Positions 54,672 to 64,000 of a stretch of 64,000 nt of DNA are shown piece by piece. The notes beneath the pieces are model-generated. The model searched no databases. It was given only the letters and a program-made list of their open reading frames with translations, and was not told the origin of the DNA. The translations under genes were made by a program, and so were the position numbers. How positions within the stretch are numbered: the first letter of the stretch is position 1; each line of letters begins with the position of its first letter. Source of the DNA: Thelephora terrestris (Eukaryota; Basidiomycota; Agaricomycetes; Thelephorales; Thelephoraceae); contig WIUZ02000011.1 in the NCBI GenBank assembly GCA_015956445.1, positions 1,405,997 through 1,469,996 on the forward strand, given 5' to 3'.

Positions 54672-55843
54672 ATGACCGCGACGAAGTCTTTCCTGCGGGT
54701 TGGCGCAGACCATGTTAAGCATTACGCAAAGGCGACTTGGCAGCGGTACAAGAATCTCGGAATATGGGGAAAGGCAAGCGCAGCCTACCGTTGTCCCCAA
54801 ATGGTTCATTTGGCTGACGGTCCTTCGGTCGCTATAGTTGTTCATCTGGCTCTTGATCGCTTTCTATATTGCACTCGGCACCGTCCTCATCCTCAAGGGC
54901 AAGCTCATCGCGCAAGCGATGTACGATGTGGCCCAGAAGCTTAGTCACATGAAGTACGGATGGCTGATCATTCTGGGTGCCATGGGTGCGTCATCACCTT
55001 CGTCATCTGCCATTTCGCGTTGCGCTCCATTACAAGCACCAGATGATCTGACTCCCGCGTTCCGGTTGTAGTCGTTGCTTCGTTCCCACCCATGACGGGT
55101 CACACGACGATCGTGACGCTGTGCGGATTCGCGTACGGAATGAAGGGATTCTACATTGTGCTTGCGGGGTCCATCCTGGGATCTGCCACAGTGTTTGTCG
55201 TTCTGAGGTTCCTGTTCTCCAAGCGGCTTCGGAAGTGGTCCGCCACGAATGATAAATGGACTGCATTGGAAACTGTTGTGGTGGGTGGCATCCCTGGTTT
55301 GACGCATGTCAAGGCATTTACGTGTGCTATATGATGTTTCAGAAATCCAAAGGTCTTCCCTTGGTCATTCTGATCCGGTTGTCACCTATTCCGCCTTGGG
55401 CGTATTCCAACACACTCTTCTCCGTAAGTCCCAGATCGACGGTTCCCATCCGCCTCCGACCTTGGCTGATCGGGGTTTCGTAGTCGATCCATACGGTCGC
55501 GCTCTGGCAATTCGTCATTGCGACGGTCTGCCTTTCCCCTAAGCTGATCCTCTCCATCTTCATAGGTTCTCGTCTCGCCCCTCTTTCTGATGGCGAGCAG
55601 CGACAAGAAATGGATACACAGACGATGATCATCGACGCCGGCCTAGCGATCGGAGGACTCCTCCTTGGCCTCGTCGCCTCCGTTGTCGTGTATCGCCTGG
55701 TCCAGCGCCAACTTCGGCATCTGAAAGGCGTATCTCCTTCTACCGAAGAGGACATCATTGAAGCCCTCGAAGAAGCAGACGAAGGGGCTCCATTGTTAAG
55801 GAACCTTTCATCGGAGTCTTTGTTGGAAGAGGGGGACCACTAA
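54672..55843 (+). CDS. TVP38: TVP38/TMEM64 family membrane protein
   Basis: Exon 1 (54672-54773) encodes MTATKSFLRVGADHVKHYAK to WGK. The next intron (54774-54837) begins with GC rather than GT (AAG|GCAAGC) and ends TATAG. Exon 2 then gives LFIWLLIAFYIALGTVLILK. The VTT domain follows: FPPMTGHTTIVTLCGFAYGM, KGFYIVLAGSILGSATVFVV and GLPLVILIRLSPIPPWAYSN. The last helix is GGLLLGLVASVVVYRLV, and the tail is acidic. These Golgi/ER multi-pass proteins belong to the DedA superfamily, with proposed lipid-scramblase activity. Additional upstream coding sequence is possible. Confidence 0.85.
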
Positions 55844-56800
55844 CGACCCCTGGTGAGTCAAGGCACGAGGATGATCAAGCCGATTAGACTACTCTCGGCC
55901 GTTCGATTGTCGCTTTGGGCGTATGTTAAGCGGATGCCCCCATCAGCTTCGTAATCTCATTTTTGATTTGCTCGAGATCGGCTCATTGCTATCCACTCCC
56001 CTCGATCGCAACTGATCATCGCCGCTTCCCGCCTCACCTTGAAACGTGGTCCCTTCATCCAAGTTAATGGTCACATCCGTCGATTGTTGGGTAGTGACGT
56101 TCTCGATGCGACTGCAACCGGTTCTAAGTATGCGAGCAGGCAGCTGGTCGGGATTTTCTGCACATTTACCTCCAGCCGGTGACTTGGATAGAGCTGTGCT
56201 TCTTGTTTCATGGTTGTGTCCGGAATACCTTTGGTGTATGGTTTGGAGGTGAGTTGTTTTGACTCGCAAGATGTACACGCAAACTGATACAGGCTTGTCG
56301 TTGCAGAGGCTCAGATTTCCGGTTCATACCTGACAGTGAGATCAAGATGTGCGCGACCTCACTGATTCATCGCGTCTGTTTCCGTGCCACGTATCGCATC
56401 GTGCATTCATTATTAATAACCTCTTCCGATTGCTTGATGACAACGATTTCAAGCTCTTGGGCGCACTATGTTGACCCTCGCTCACGAGCTTGCAATCGCC
56501 TCGACTCTGGACGCTCGTTGCGTCATTAATTCATGATCCCCAGGCGAGCTATTTCATCTGTTACGCGGCGGCGCCGCGGGATTACGGCAGAGTCTGCTGG
56601 TGCTCATCACGAAGAGGGAGTCGGTTGGCCCATTCATCTTGATAGTCGCGATGGGAGGTACACTAATTCTGATGACTTTATTTTCATAACCATTCGTCTT
56701 GAAAGTTGTCATGCGTCCACTTTTAAATCTACATGCTCAGTAGTTACGCGGTAGGTGACACCTGATCAAGGGCATCATGTGCCTTATGGCAAGAAGGTTC
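55844..56800. other. Gene-poor stretch
   Basis: About 0.95 kb without a recognisable domain on either strand. It holds the 3' side of TVP38 and of the Ifi-6-16 gene. A local GC-rich palindrome, GGCGGCGCCGCG, lies near 56570. Confidence 0.45.
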
Positions 56801-57753
56801 TCAAGAGACCTGCGGCCACAAGTTCTCCTTCATGCCTGCCTTCTGCAGGATGGAGAACCAGCTGTCCTTCTCCACGGTAGCCCCCCAGAATCGACGCTGA
56901 GCCCAAGCCGCGAAGGACCCTGAAAACCCGTAGAATGAGAGACCCGTTCTGTGATAGTCGGCCCCTCATAACTCAGCTGCATACCTTTAATGGGGCCACG
57001 GGGACCGAAACCTATCAACCCGAGGATGCGGCGGGGGATATCCAACTTTGAGAGGAGCATCGCTACCGCAGCGGATATCAGAACCTTAGAGAGAACAGGG
57101 TGCTGCTCTGCAAGGTCGCCTATGAGAGGGAAAGGTTAGATACAAGGTGCGATGCAGACTTCCAGCAAGGGCGCACCCGTGAGGACGACCAGTTTCTCGA
57201 TATGGGGCTTCGACGAAGAAAAAGTCTTGCGAACCCTCTCCAGTCTGTCTTCAGACATGCCATGTTTGCGCCCAAAATCAAGGATTGCTTGTTCTACCTT
57301 GTCAAGGATAGTTGCCGTCATCTTCAGCCGTTCCTTGTGACTGGGTGCCTGGTCCGGTGGAGGGAACGTCTCCTCGAGGTAGACCAGGATCTCATTGAAA
57401 ATTCCTTCTAGTTCATCAGAGATGTTGTCCAGGGTGAGGCCTTTTTGCGTGAGCTCGGCCATGTGCCCGCGAATCTCGGAAGAGGCGGCGACAATGTCCT
57501 GAATCGTGCTTTCCAGCTCCTCTACCCTCCTTTTCACGTCGAACGCGCTTGTAATTGTAGTGAAACTTTCTCCAGCCGTTTTGAAAACTTTGTTCACGTC
57601 GAACTCGCTCGAAACAGTACTGAAACTTTCTCCAGCCGCTTTGACAACCTCGTTCACGTCGAACTCGCTCGCAATAGTACTGAGACCGTCTCCAGCTGAT
57701 TTGACAGCTTCATTCGCGGCTGCGAGGATTGACCCCCAGGAAGGTAGTTCCAT
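56801..57753 (-). CDS. Ifi-6-16 (interferon-induced 6-16/ISG12-like) domain protein
   Basis: The N-terminal part carries three near-identical units of about 20 residues (STIASEFDVNEVVKAAGESF type), encoded by three exact 60-base units at 57533-57712. A predicted coiled coil follows. The C-terminal half contains VLSKVLISAAVAMLLSKLDI and RRILGLIGFGPRGPIKG. An intron then leads to SFAAWAQRRFWGATVEKDSW and FSILQKAGM. GFGP-GP-KGS-AA-Q...G...SWFSILQ-AGM is the Ifi-6-16 signature. Fungal members are often membrane or secreted proteins of unknown role. The start used is Met 57753, but the frame stays open upstream and a 5' exon with a signal peptide (see 57870-58097) is possible. Confidence 0.75.
57533..57712 (-). 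repeat. Three tandem 60-base units within the Ifi-6-16 gene
   Basis: Units start at 57533, 57593 and 57653, each with TTCACGTCGAAC followed by a CTCCAGC segment. All differences keep the frame, so the protein gains three in-register 20-residue helical units. Unit length a multiple of three and conserved phase point to expansion under coding constraint. Confidence 0.8.
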
Positions 57754-57869
57754 GACACGCTCCGTGGGCGCTTCGCGCCTGGAAAACGTGGCTGAATGGG
57801 GGGATACATATCCAGTACCCCTGCATGTATAGCTCTTGAGACGCACCTGAGGCATCATTAATGTCATCG

Positions 57870-58097
57870 TCAGAGACGTGTAGCGACGGGCGATTGCATA
57901 ACCTGTGAACTATCGTTGTCGAACACTGTCTCAGGCGATAAAGTAGGCACTGACGAAGCTGTTTCCACGTCATCCCAGAAACAAACATCTTGAGCTGATT
58001 GTGCATTGGCATGTGCAGTAGCATACTGCGGTACTAGCAGGCACAACAGGAATAGAACCGCTGTCGTGGACCTCAGGGTGATCCCAAAGGTGTGCAT
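57870..58097 (-). CDS. Signal-peptide exon or small secreted protein
   Basis: MHTFGITLRSTTAVLFLLCL is followed by LVPQYATAHA, a strong signal peptide with cleavage after AHA or ANA. The mature 45 or so residues are acidic and Ser/Thr-rich with one Cys, and stop at 57870. It lies directly upstream of the Ifi-6-16 gene in the same direction and could be its first exon, but no join found by eye kept the frame of both parts. As a stand-alone protein it would be a 75-residue secreted peptide. Confidence 0.45.
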   Translation of the reverse strand: MHTFGITLRSTTAVLFLLCLLVPQYATAHANAQSAQDVCFWDDVETASSVPTLSPETVFDNDSSQVMQSPVATRL

Positions 58098-58436
58098 GTT
58101 GGGTAGATTGGATCAAGATGGTTGGGAGATACCAAAGTCCACGACTTCACGCGGTGGCCACAAGGCTGGCAAATGCCGAGCGGGTTGAGGCTTCGCCCGT
58201 AGGATCCTGGAATTTGCCGCTGACTGGAAGCCACCACGAGGTGACAACACTTAAGAGTCGAGGACAGGAATAAGCGGGCGACGTGATAGTGAGAACGATA
58301 AGGAAAACAGGATGATGCTACAGTCCTCTCGTCGGGCTTTTTATAAGTACTACTGTGGTTGACGCTGGGGCCGAGCTGTGTACTGAGATGCGACATGTTA
58401 TAACCCCTTGATAGTATTGCCACTCCCAGCAATGGT
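58098..58436. other. Intergenic stretch
   Basis: It holds the promoter region for the minus-strand signal-peptide ORF. The boundary at 58437 is abrupt: similarity to the DUF4139 gene starts there. Nothing else is seen. Confidence 0.4.
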
Positions 58437-58986
58437 CATTCTTACAAGGTGCTGGTGGCGGCCATCCCTTTCGAGACGGTCACCGCACATGGTATTCTAC
58501 CCCACGTAAATTCCTGATTGCGTGTTTGCGGGTAATGAGAAGATGAGAGTACCCACCCGACACGATAACGGTTCTGTAGTGCGCTGTCGGAAATATGAGC
58601 GACTACGATATGCTTCCTGATATGATGAGTGTCTTCCTCAACGTGTCTCCCACGAGCTAAACGACTCCTCCGCAATGTCGACGTCACCTCCTTCCTCGTT
58701 CTTGGAGCAACACACGAGAACCTCTGCACAGCCGACACGCGGGCGACCATCAGTCAACGTCGTCGAGCAGTGGAGCGTTTCGATCGCTTTGAAGAATGAC
58801 CGTTGAAGTTCTTGAAGGGCCCGGTGGGACTGGAAAGAAGCGAGGATGGGCATGGAGATCACGAAGAATGTACAGAAAGAAGGAAATTTCATTCGGTACG
58901 ATCCCTCCGGGAAGAAGATGGCTTTGGTCAGTGAATGGGAAGTGAGGGCGCCCGTCGATGCAGATTGGAAGGTCAAGTCTGAGTAA
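58437..58986 (+). pseudogene. Truncated DUF4139 pseudogene
   Basis: The sequence aligns in the same direction with the last exon of the intact DUF4139 gene at about 10624-11349. Anchors are TACAAGGTGCTGGTGGCG at its left end and TTGGTCAGTGAATGGGAAGT near its right end. The closing peptide SEWEVRAPVDADWKVKSE matches SEWEVRAPVDAEWRVKSV. The copy has lost internal segments, contains in-frame stops (for example after CCCACGAGC) and frameshifts, and lacks everything 5' of the final exon. It is followed by membrane/coiled-coil paralogue C just as the intact gene is followed by A and B. Confidence 0.85.
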
Positions 58987-59073
58987 ATTTGGACATACGT
59001 GTACAATGCTAAGGGAAAATGAACCGAGCGTCTTTTACAGGTGAGGTTGGGTCTATCATCGACAGCTTTGAGC

Positions 59074-60173
59074 GGGAACATCCCATACCGCAACCTTTGT
59101 ACCAAGGTCCTATGATAAGGATTACCCTTCAGTATCAGGGAGTGGGTGGACTTGTGGTCAACTCACTCGTTCTTCGCAACGTATGGGGCTTGTGTAATTG
59201 AAACCACCCCAGGTGAATGGGGTGCTTTCGCACATCAGCCGCCAGTCTTGCTCTTTGTTATCAATTATGCCTACGACCTGTGCCTCAATTCTTGTGAGAC
59301 CGGACCTATGGTTTGTGCACCCCTACGGTGGCACGCGAGCTTGAGCATAACGTGCGGGCAGAGGAGAAAATCGGGACTCACAGTGTCGCGAATATCTTGA
59401 TGCTTCGGTTTGCAATCATCCCGATCCCAATCGACTATCCAATACCCGTAGACGTGGGGAGAATCCCACACGCACCGGTGTGGCCTTCTGATGTTGACAC
59501 CTTTGATCCGAACGGGTGTGTTTATGCATGCGTCAACGGGGTCCCAGACACTGGGTATGTTTTGGAGCTTTCCCCAATACTCCCGCTCCCCGTACGCGCG
59601 ACAAGCGTCACTGGGCCTAACCAAGGCCCAGTTTGCAGCCGGCGGAACACGGTCTTCGGGTACCTTCTCCCACAACTCTCTATCGTGCCTCATATTCTCC
59701 TTCTCCACCTCCCACTTCTTCCTCTCTGCTATAAGGGCAGATGATTTCGTTGAGGCACGTCGGGCTTCAGATTCGAACTTGATGAAATCTGCCACCGTAT
59801 CAGAACGCCAGAGGACCAGCATGCCTAGTACAACGAGAAACAACGTGATTTTGAGGAGGGTTACAAGTGACGTTCGTCTCTTGCGAGGACCAGGTTGAAG
59901 AAGTGGTTGAGGAGGTTGGGCAGAGGCGGGTCCAGGAGCAGCATAGAGGGGAGCATAGGGTGGGGGTTTGTTGTTTGGCTGAACTGCACCATATGATGGT
60001 GGCCCCGACCCGGTATTGAGGTAAGAGGAAGATGACCTGAGAAATAAATCATTTTCGAACGTTGATTTGAACAGTAAAGGGCGTACGAATCCTGCGGTGT
60101 CATTCAGATCGGGAGGGAGGATGAGTGTTGAGGCCCGGACAGAATTTGATCCAGCAGGAGCTAGCGGGTTCAA
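59074..60173 (-). CDS. Membrane/coiled-coil family protein, paralogue C
   Basis: Same layout as A and B: a Pro-rich N-terminus with GPPSYGAVQPNNKPPPY, a transmembrane helix (LLKITLFLVVLGMLVLW) and a charged coiled coil. The domain is YGEREYWGKLQNIPSVWDPV, DACINTPVRIKGVNI, RRPHRC and VDWDRDDCKPKHQDIRDTV. A splice then gives GCTNHRSGLTRIEAQVVGII, WRLMCESTPFTWGG and CEER; the last exon gives VAVWDVPAQSCR. The open frame extends upstream to about 60330 but holds no ATG before the membrane helix. Either a short 5' exon is missing or the start codon was lost, so it could be a decaying copy. The left coordinate is approximate, at the final stop. Confidence 0.6.
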
Positions 60174-60557
60174 ACCGGAGCGATCCGTAGACCAGGGTCG
60201 ATCCGGGTTGATGCGAGTTGCAAAAACGGCCAGAAAGTCGCACCCGCCCCATGCAGATCGACAAGGAGCGAGAGGGAGCGTGGACTGGTAACCCGACGTC
60301 CGACCGTAGCGCAGGGTAGATTTAGATAGATCTTAATATAATTACGGTTCTATGCGTATCGAGCGGGAGCAACAAAAAATCTATTGGTATCGATTCTAGT
60401 CGACGGACAGCAACACTGATCTATTTTTAAAATGGGGTCATCCCCTCGCTTATTCCCACCCACACCACAGCCGTCCCGGTATATTGGTACCCTTTCTGGG
60501 GGGCCGCAGGCACGCCTCCAAGACAGACGAGAGAGCCTCAGGTGGACGGACTCTCCT
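60174..60557. other. Intergenic stretch between paralogue C and the transposon
   Basis: An AT-rich patch (60310-60430) includes TTTTTAAAATGGGG and several TTAATATAATTA-type words. The left end of the mobile element is probably within this stretch. No clear terminal inverted repeat was found, because the right end lies outside the window. Confidence 0.4.
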
Positions 60558-62850
60558 CAGAAACCGGAACCTGTAGAAGCGACATTAGCGAATAAAAGGA
60601 AGCTGTCGTAACAGTGACGTACGGGCTTCTTGGCCTGGAGTGTGTATTTCTGACAGGATTACGAAGTGAGATAAGATGAAGGGAAGAGGAGATAAGAGAC
60701 TTACCCTCTTGGTTGCAGCAGGAACGGTTTTCCAGTACTCTGCGAAGGCGTCTTCGGTGGCACTGGCATTTGTTTTCTGCCATTCTTTGTAGCACAGTAT
60801 TCTAGACCGTATGTTATTATAGCCGTAGAGCAGAGCAAACAAATAAAAACTTACTGTGACGCGGTCAACTCCTTGGGCTGTTTGTCCTTTTTGGGAGCCG
60901 ACTTGCGAGATTTTTTACTGCGAGCCTGGGTTTGGGGAACTGTTGGAGTCGGCGCGGCGTCGTTCCTAGATCCAGATGTGTCGCCAAGATCGATAGCCGA
61001 GGTTTCTCCGGACGTAGGCGGCTCGACAAGATCAAAGGACGTGGGGGCAGGAGCAGTCGAGGGAAGGGTCAAAGCGGTAGAGGAAGCAGCCTGAGACTCT
61101 GTAGCACCAGTAGGAGGAACAAGATTATTAATTTGAGGACGAGGAATAGCTTGGGGTTCCACTTCGCCCGGAGTCGAAGTCGAGGGGGTGATGAGCTCCA
61201 GGATAGCAGCGGAGGCAGAGACAGAGGGGGCCACAGAGACGTCAAGAGAGTTCGGAGCACTAGAAGAAGAGCCGGAAGTCGATGCAACAGGAGCAGTTTC
61301 TGCAGAGACAGCAGCCGGAGGGAGGGAGGGCGGAACACCGGAACCAGAGGCGGGGCTCTCGCCTTCCAAAGTCGTCGGATTGACCTGGGAAGATAGGAAA
61401 TTAAAGAATACATTGAGACGACCCAGAAACTACGCACCTGAGCTACAGGAGCCGGTATAATTCCCGCAAGTACACGAACACCCGCGCTATAGGGGGAGGG
61501 TTAGTTGGCTGATCTTGAGGTACATATAACCGGGAGCTTCGCACAGTATGTTGGGCTAGATACCTTTAGTGATGTGTACAATGGGATTGAATAAAAAAAC
61601 ATACCTTGGTTCGCAGTACGAGAGGACGACGAGAAGCAGGAGGCTTAGAGGTGTCCTCCTCCACTCGGGGACGCTTCTGGGGGTCGTTCGCATCGTTGTG
61701 GACCACACGACGTTTGAGAGTCCTTTTTGGGGGCTCCTGGGCGCCGTCGTCGTCCATGTCGACGTCAATAACCTCACCTGTAACAGTCTTGTACCAATTG
61801 GGGTAGTGGTTACTCCATATCTTATCGGCCTTCCAGTGGCTTTCGCAATAGCGAAGCCAAGGGTAAGCGTCCTCCATCAGCAAGACGAACTCTTCCCTGA
61901 TGTCGAGGTCGACCTTCTGCCCACTGGAGGGGAGCTTCAGGGGAGCCCCAGACTCTGTCTTCCTCTTCAAGAGTCCGTTCCAGAAGAGCTTCGCCGTGTG
62001 GCGAGCAGCCTTCCTCTGGGACTCGGGGATCGCTTGGCCGTACTCGTCCTCCATGTAACAGGAGAGAGTAGATGTCTTCCCTTTGGACGACTCAGAAAAC
62101 GACGAGAGATCGTCGTTTTCTAAGTCGTCCTCGTCCTCCTTCTTCTGCTTGCCCTTGCGCAAGCCGTTGTACTCGCCTGGGGTCCAGTGAGCGACGCCTG
62201 GGTATTTTGACCGTTCGAGCTGGGGGAGGAGGGGAACCCGGGCCTTGGGGGCAGGCTTGGACGACGGAGTGGGCGGCAGGACATCTGCGAGGGATTTGGC
62301 GATGCTGGAGGGGAGATCGGCAATCCCATTCGCGATTGCGGCGAGTTGCTGGTTTGTCTGAGCAAAAAACTTGCTGTATGATAGATTAGATATGTAATTC
62401 AGCTAAATCATCGCGCATATAGGCGCATATATTCACGAAAAAAATACGTACCTCATAGATTGCACGTGTGAAAACAATTGCTCGTTTTCGTGCTTCAGCC
62501 GATTGTAGTCCTCGTGAATCTTCCGCGCGCGGGAAGCTGCAGAGGGATCAAAGGATTGTGTTTCGGGGAAGGGGCCGTAGGGAGTCGACCGCTTTTGACG
62601 TGGTCAAGTCAGATTTTTTTCGAGGTTTTTGAGAACATACCGAGGAACTGGGGTACATTCCCAACGACCCCTCTGGACGCGTGCTAGTAGGCCCAAAAAA
62701 CCTATCAGGGTCGTATGACTGTGAGGACGACCCCATATCCGCGTGGGGTCGACGAAAATCCTGATTTTGAACCAGGGGGGACCGAGACGCGAATGAGAAC
62801 GGGTCTGAGCCGTCTGAGTCGCTAGACAAGGCGAAGGGATTTGAGGACAT
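60558..62850 (-). CDS. Transposon-associated accessory protein
   Basis: Exons from MSSNPFALSSDSDGSDPFSF to the stop near 60558 rebuild a protein with a long disordered start. It continues with FAQTNQQLAAIANGIADLPS, LERSKYPGVAHWTPGEYNGL, RKGKQKKEDEDDLENDDLSS and AARHTAKLFWNGLLKRK. A more ordered domain is VDLDIREEFVLLMEDAYPWL, RYCESHWKADKIWSNHYPNW. The last part is Ser/Pro/Thr-rich with a basic RSKKSRKSAPKKDKQPK and a final exon ILCYKEWQKTNASATEDAF. Such ORFs accompany DNA transposases in agaricomycetes; a DNA-binding role is inferred from the basic stretch only. It lies just downstream of the transposase in the same direction. Confidence 0.55.
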
Positions 62851-63189
62851 TTTATGGAGAGGTGGTGGTGGTGAAGAGAGGAGTCGGGTAAAAGAGGAAA
62901 GAGAGAAATTAATGGGGGACCCCAAGGAAAGAAGGTGTGCGCGATTGCATTAATCTAATCTATGCGGAACGAGATGCGTCGACTCCGATCAATATATTCG
63001 GATCACGCGTCTACATCATCCAAAGTATCCGACGTACCCGTGTCTACTACGCCTAATGCAAATTTTTCTACCAAAAAAAAATCTTGAGTCCCTTCGCCCT
63101 GCTCACCGAATGGTATCATAGCTACGACCGAAATAATAGTATTTACACGAACTACAACTAACTCGGACTGTCCATTGTAAGTACATACA
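62851..63189. other. Spacer within the mobile element
   Basis: AT-rich sequence between the accessory gene start and the transposase stop. It has a T/A-run near 63060-63085 and no coding signal. Confidence 0.45.
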
Positions 63190-64000
63190 TTAAGCGCGTT
63201 GTTTGAATAAGTTCTGATATTTTCCTCGATTGGGGAATATAGCAAACAGAGGGCGAGGGTTTCGTTGACTCCCTCGGAAGCGATCTGGAAGTAGAACTGG
63301 ATTTCCGCTAGGCGAAGGGCTCCTTGATATGAGATCTAAATCAATGTCAGCCGTAAAATTAAGGTTAGACGTAAGAATCAGATCGCGTACCTTAACGTTG
63401 CGATCAGTCCGAGCGCCGTTCGTGGTACGGATAGCCTCCTTCCAAAAGGAACGGGCGATTTGTCCGTTAGGAATCTGGAGTCTTGCCCATCGGTAGATAG
63501 TCTCTCTTGAGGTAGACCTTAAATTAGGGAAAAAAACATCGATTGAATTTTTTTCGGCCGCAGAAAGAGGATAGGGCCGAGTGTCTTTGGGTCCAAGTAA
63601 AATATATCCCGAGCCGAGATCAAGAGAACCCCTCGGATCCTTCTTCACCCGCTCGAGAGACGGCCACATAGAGACCAGGGCGTTGACCTCCGCGACCTTT
63701 TTGACCTGTTCCGCAAGATTGGCGAAGGGATTTGATGGCTGTTTGATCAGGGAGCCAAATATCCCAATCATCCGTTCCATAGTCCACTGAGCCGAAAGCG
63801 AAGGTGGTCCGAGGCGAAGGGCCTCGGGAGCGAGGTGTACAAGCGAGTGGACGCACTGCCGGACGAAGTGGAGACGTTCCGTCTTCCGTCGGTAATAGAG
63901 AAGCTCGAACTCGATCACCCACTCGAGAAGGAGTTGGTGGGCGAGTTTGAGCTGTTCCGCCGTAAACTCACGTTGGTACATTATCCGGATGCCGACCACT
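63190..64000 (-). CDS. C-terminal part of a Tnp2/DUF4218-like transposase, partial
   Basis: The frame is open at the right edge. It reads YQREFTAEQLKLAHQLLLEW, VIEFELLYYRRKTERLHFVR, QCVHSLVHLAPEALRLGPPS and AQWTMERMIGIFGSLIKQPS, then NPFANLAEQ. The pattern H-L-H...GP...W-MER-IG...IKQ...P-ANL is the C-terminal DUF4218-type region of CACTA transposases common in agaricomycetes. The DDE catalytic core would lie outside the window. The C-terminus is basic and ends KYQNLFKQRA. One or two short introns are possible near 63340-63390 and 63515-63545. Confidence 0.65.
   Translation of the reverse strand, partial: VVGIRIMYQREFTAEQLKLAHQLLLEWVIEFELLYYRRKTERLHFVRQCVHSLVHLAPEALRLGPPSLSAQWTMERMIGIFGSLIKQPSNPFANLAEQVKKVAEVNALVSMWPSLERVKKDPRGSLDLGSGYILLGPKDTRPYPLSAAEKNSIDVFFPNLRSTSRETIYRWARLQIPNGQIARSFWKEAIRTTNGARTDRNVKVRDLILTSNLNFTADIDLDLISRSPSPSGNPVLLPDRFRGSQRNPRPLFAIFPNRGKYQNLFKQRA

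Larger units (their letters stand above)
60300..64000 (-). mobile_element. CACTA-like DNA transposon, cut by the right edge
   Basis: Two minus-strand genes, a transposase and an accessory ORF, have a composition unlike the surrounding housekeeping genes and are separated by AT-rich spacers. The transposase part resembles Tnp2/DUF4218-type proteins of fungal CACTA elements. The inner end of the element is placed near 60.3 kb only by where host sequence stops. Terminal repeats could not be identified. Confidence 0.5.

Overview
This is a 64 kb piece of a filamentous-fungal nuclear genome, almost certainly a basidiomycete of the Agaricomycetes. The genes are dense and on both strands. They are split by many short introns of about 45-75 bases, and they encode eukaryotic housekeeping proteins. 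A DUF6593-type protein, an Ifi-6-16 protein and a CACTA-like transposase with an agaricomycete look support the placement. No rRNA, tRNA, CRISPR array or bacterial-style operon was seen. Gene models were spliced by eye: frame-consistent GT-AG joins that rebuild family motifs are trustworthy, but some 5' ends are not.

Layout. 0-2 kb: the tail of an unidentified gene, then an LTR-like block of about 0.93 kb followed by a decayed 5' fragment of DPH1. 2-9.2 kb: a mitochondrial hypothetical protein, a DnaJC28/DUF1992 protein, a tiny four-exon gene and ORC1. 9.5-14.2 kb: a DUF4139 gene followed by two tandem paralogues of an uncharacterised membrane/coiled-coil family. 14.5-25.5 kb: RNPS1, a cytochrome b5 reductase-like protein, MED18, BCD1, DRE2 and the Niemann-Pick C1 homologue. 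26.6-29.5 kb: a second structured region, the second copy of the LTR-like block, and intact DPH1. 29.8-36.7 kb: FAR11/STRIP1 and a PCL/CLG1-like cyclin. 38.5-46.8 kb: IMP2 protease, IMP4, aspartyl aminopeptidase and UTP12. 47-48.9 kb: a secreted double-psi beta-barrel protein and a DUF6593-like protein. 49-51.1 kb: no recognisable gene. 51.1-55.9 kb: an SR protein, LOA1-like acyltransferase and TVP38. 56.8-60.2 kb: an Ifi-6-16 protein, a DUF4139 pseudogene and a third membrane/coiled-coil paralogue. 60.5-64 kb: two genes of a DNA transposon running off the right edge.

The most interesting signals are two duplications. First, a block at about 643-1575 recurs at about 26776-27708, indel-free from 777 to 1563 and about 97.5% identical by eye. 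It carries paired CACGTG boxes, a TATA box, a perfectly paired three-way-junction fold ending in nine T residues, and an AATAAA. Both copies sit next to DPH1 sequence that is only about 70% similar. Second, the module 'DUF4139 gene then membrane/coiled-coil gene' at 9.5-14.2 kb is echoed at 58.4-60.2 kb, where the DUF4139 part is a truncated pseudogene.

Several neighbours share work. IMP4, UTP12 and BCD1 act in snoRNP and small-subunit ribosome biogenesis. RNPS1 and the SR protein act in mRNA splicing. Several gene pairs are divergent with short shared promoters: RNPS1/reductase, IMP2/IMP4, LOA1/TVP38 and ORC1/DUF4139.
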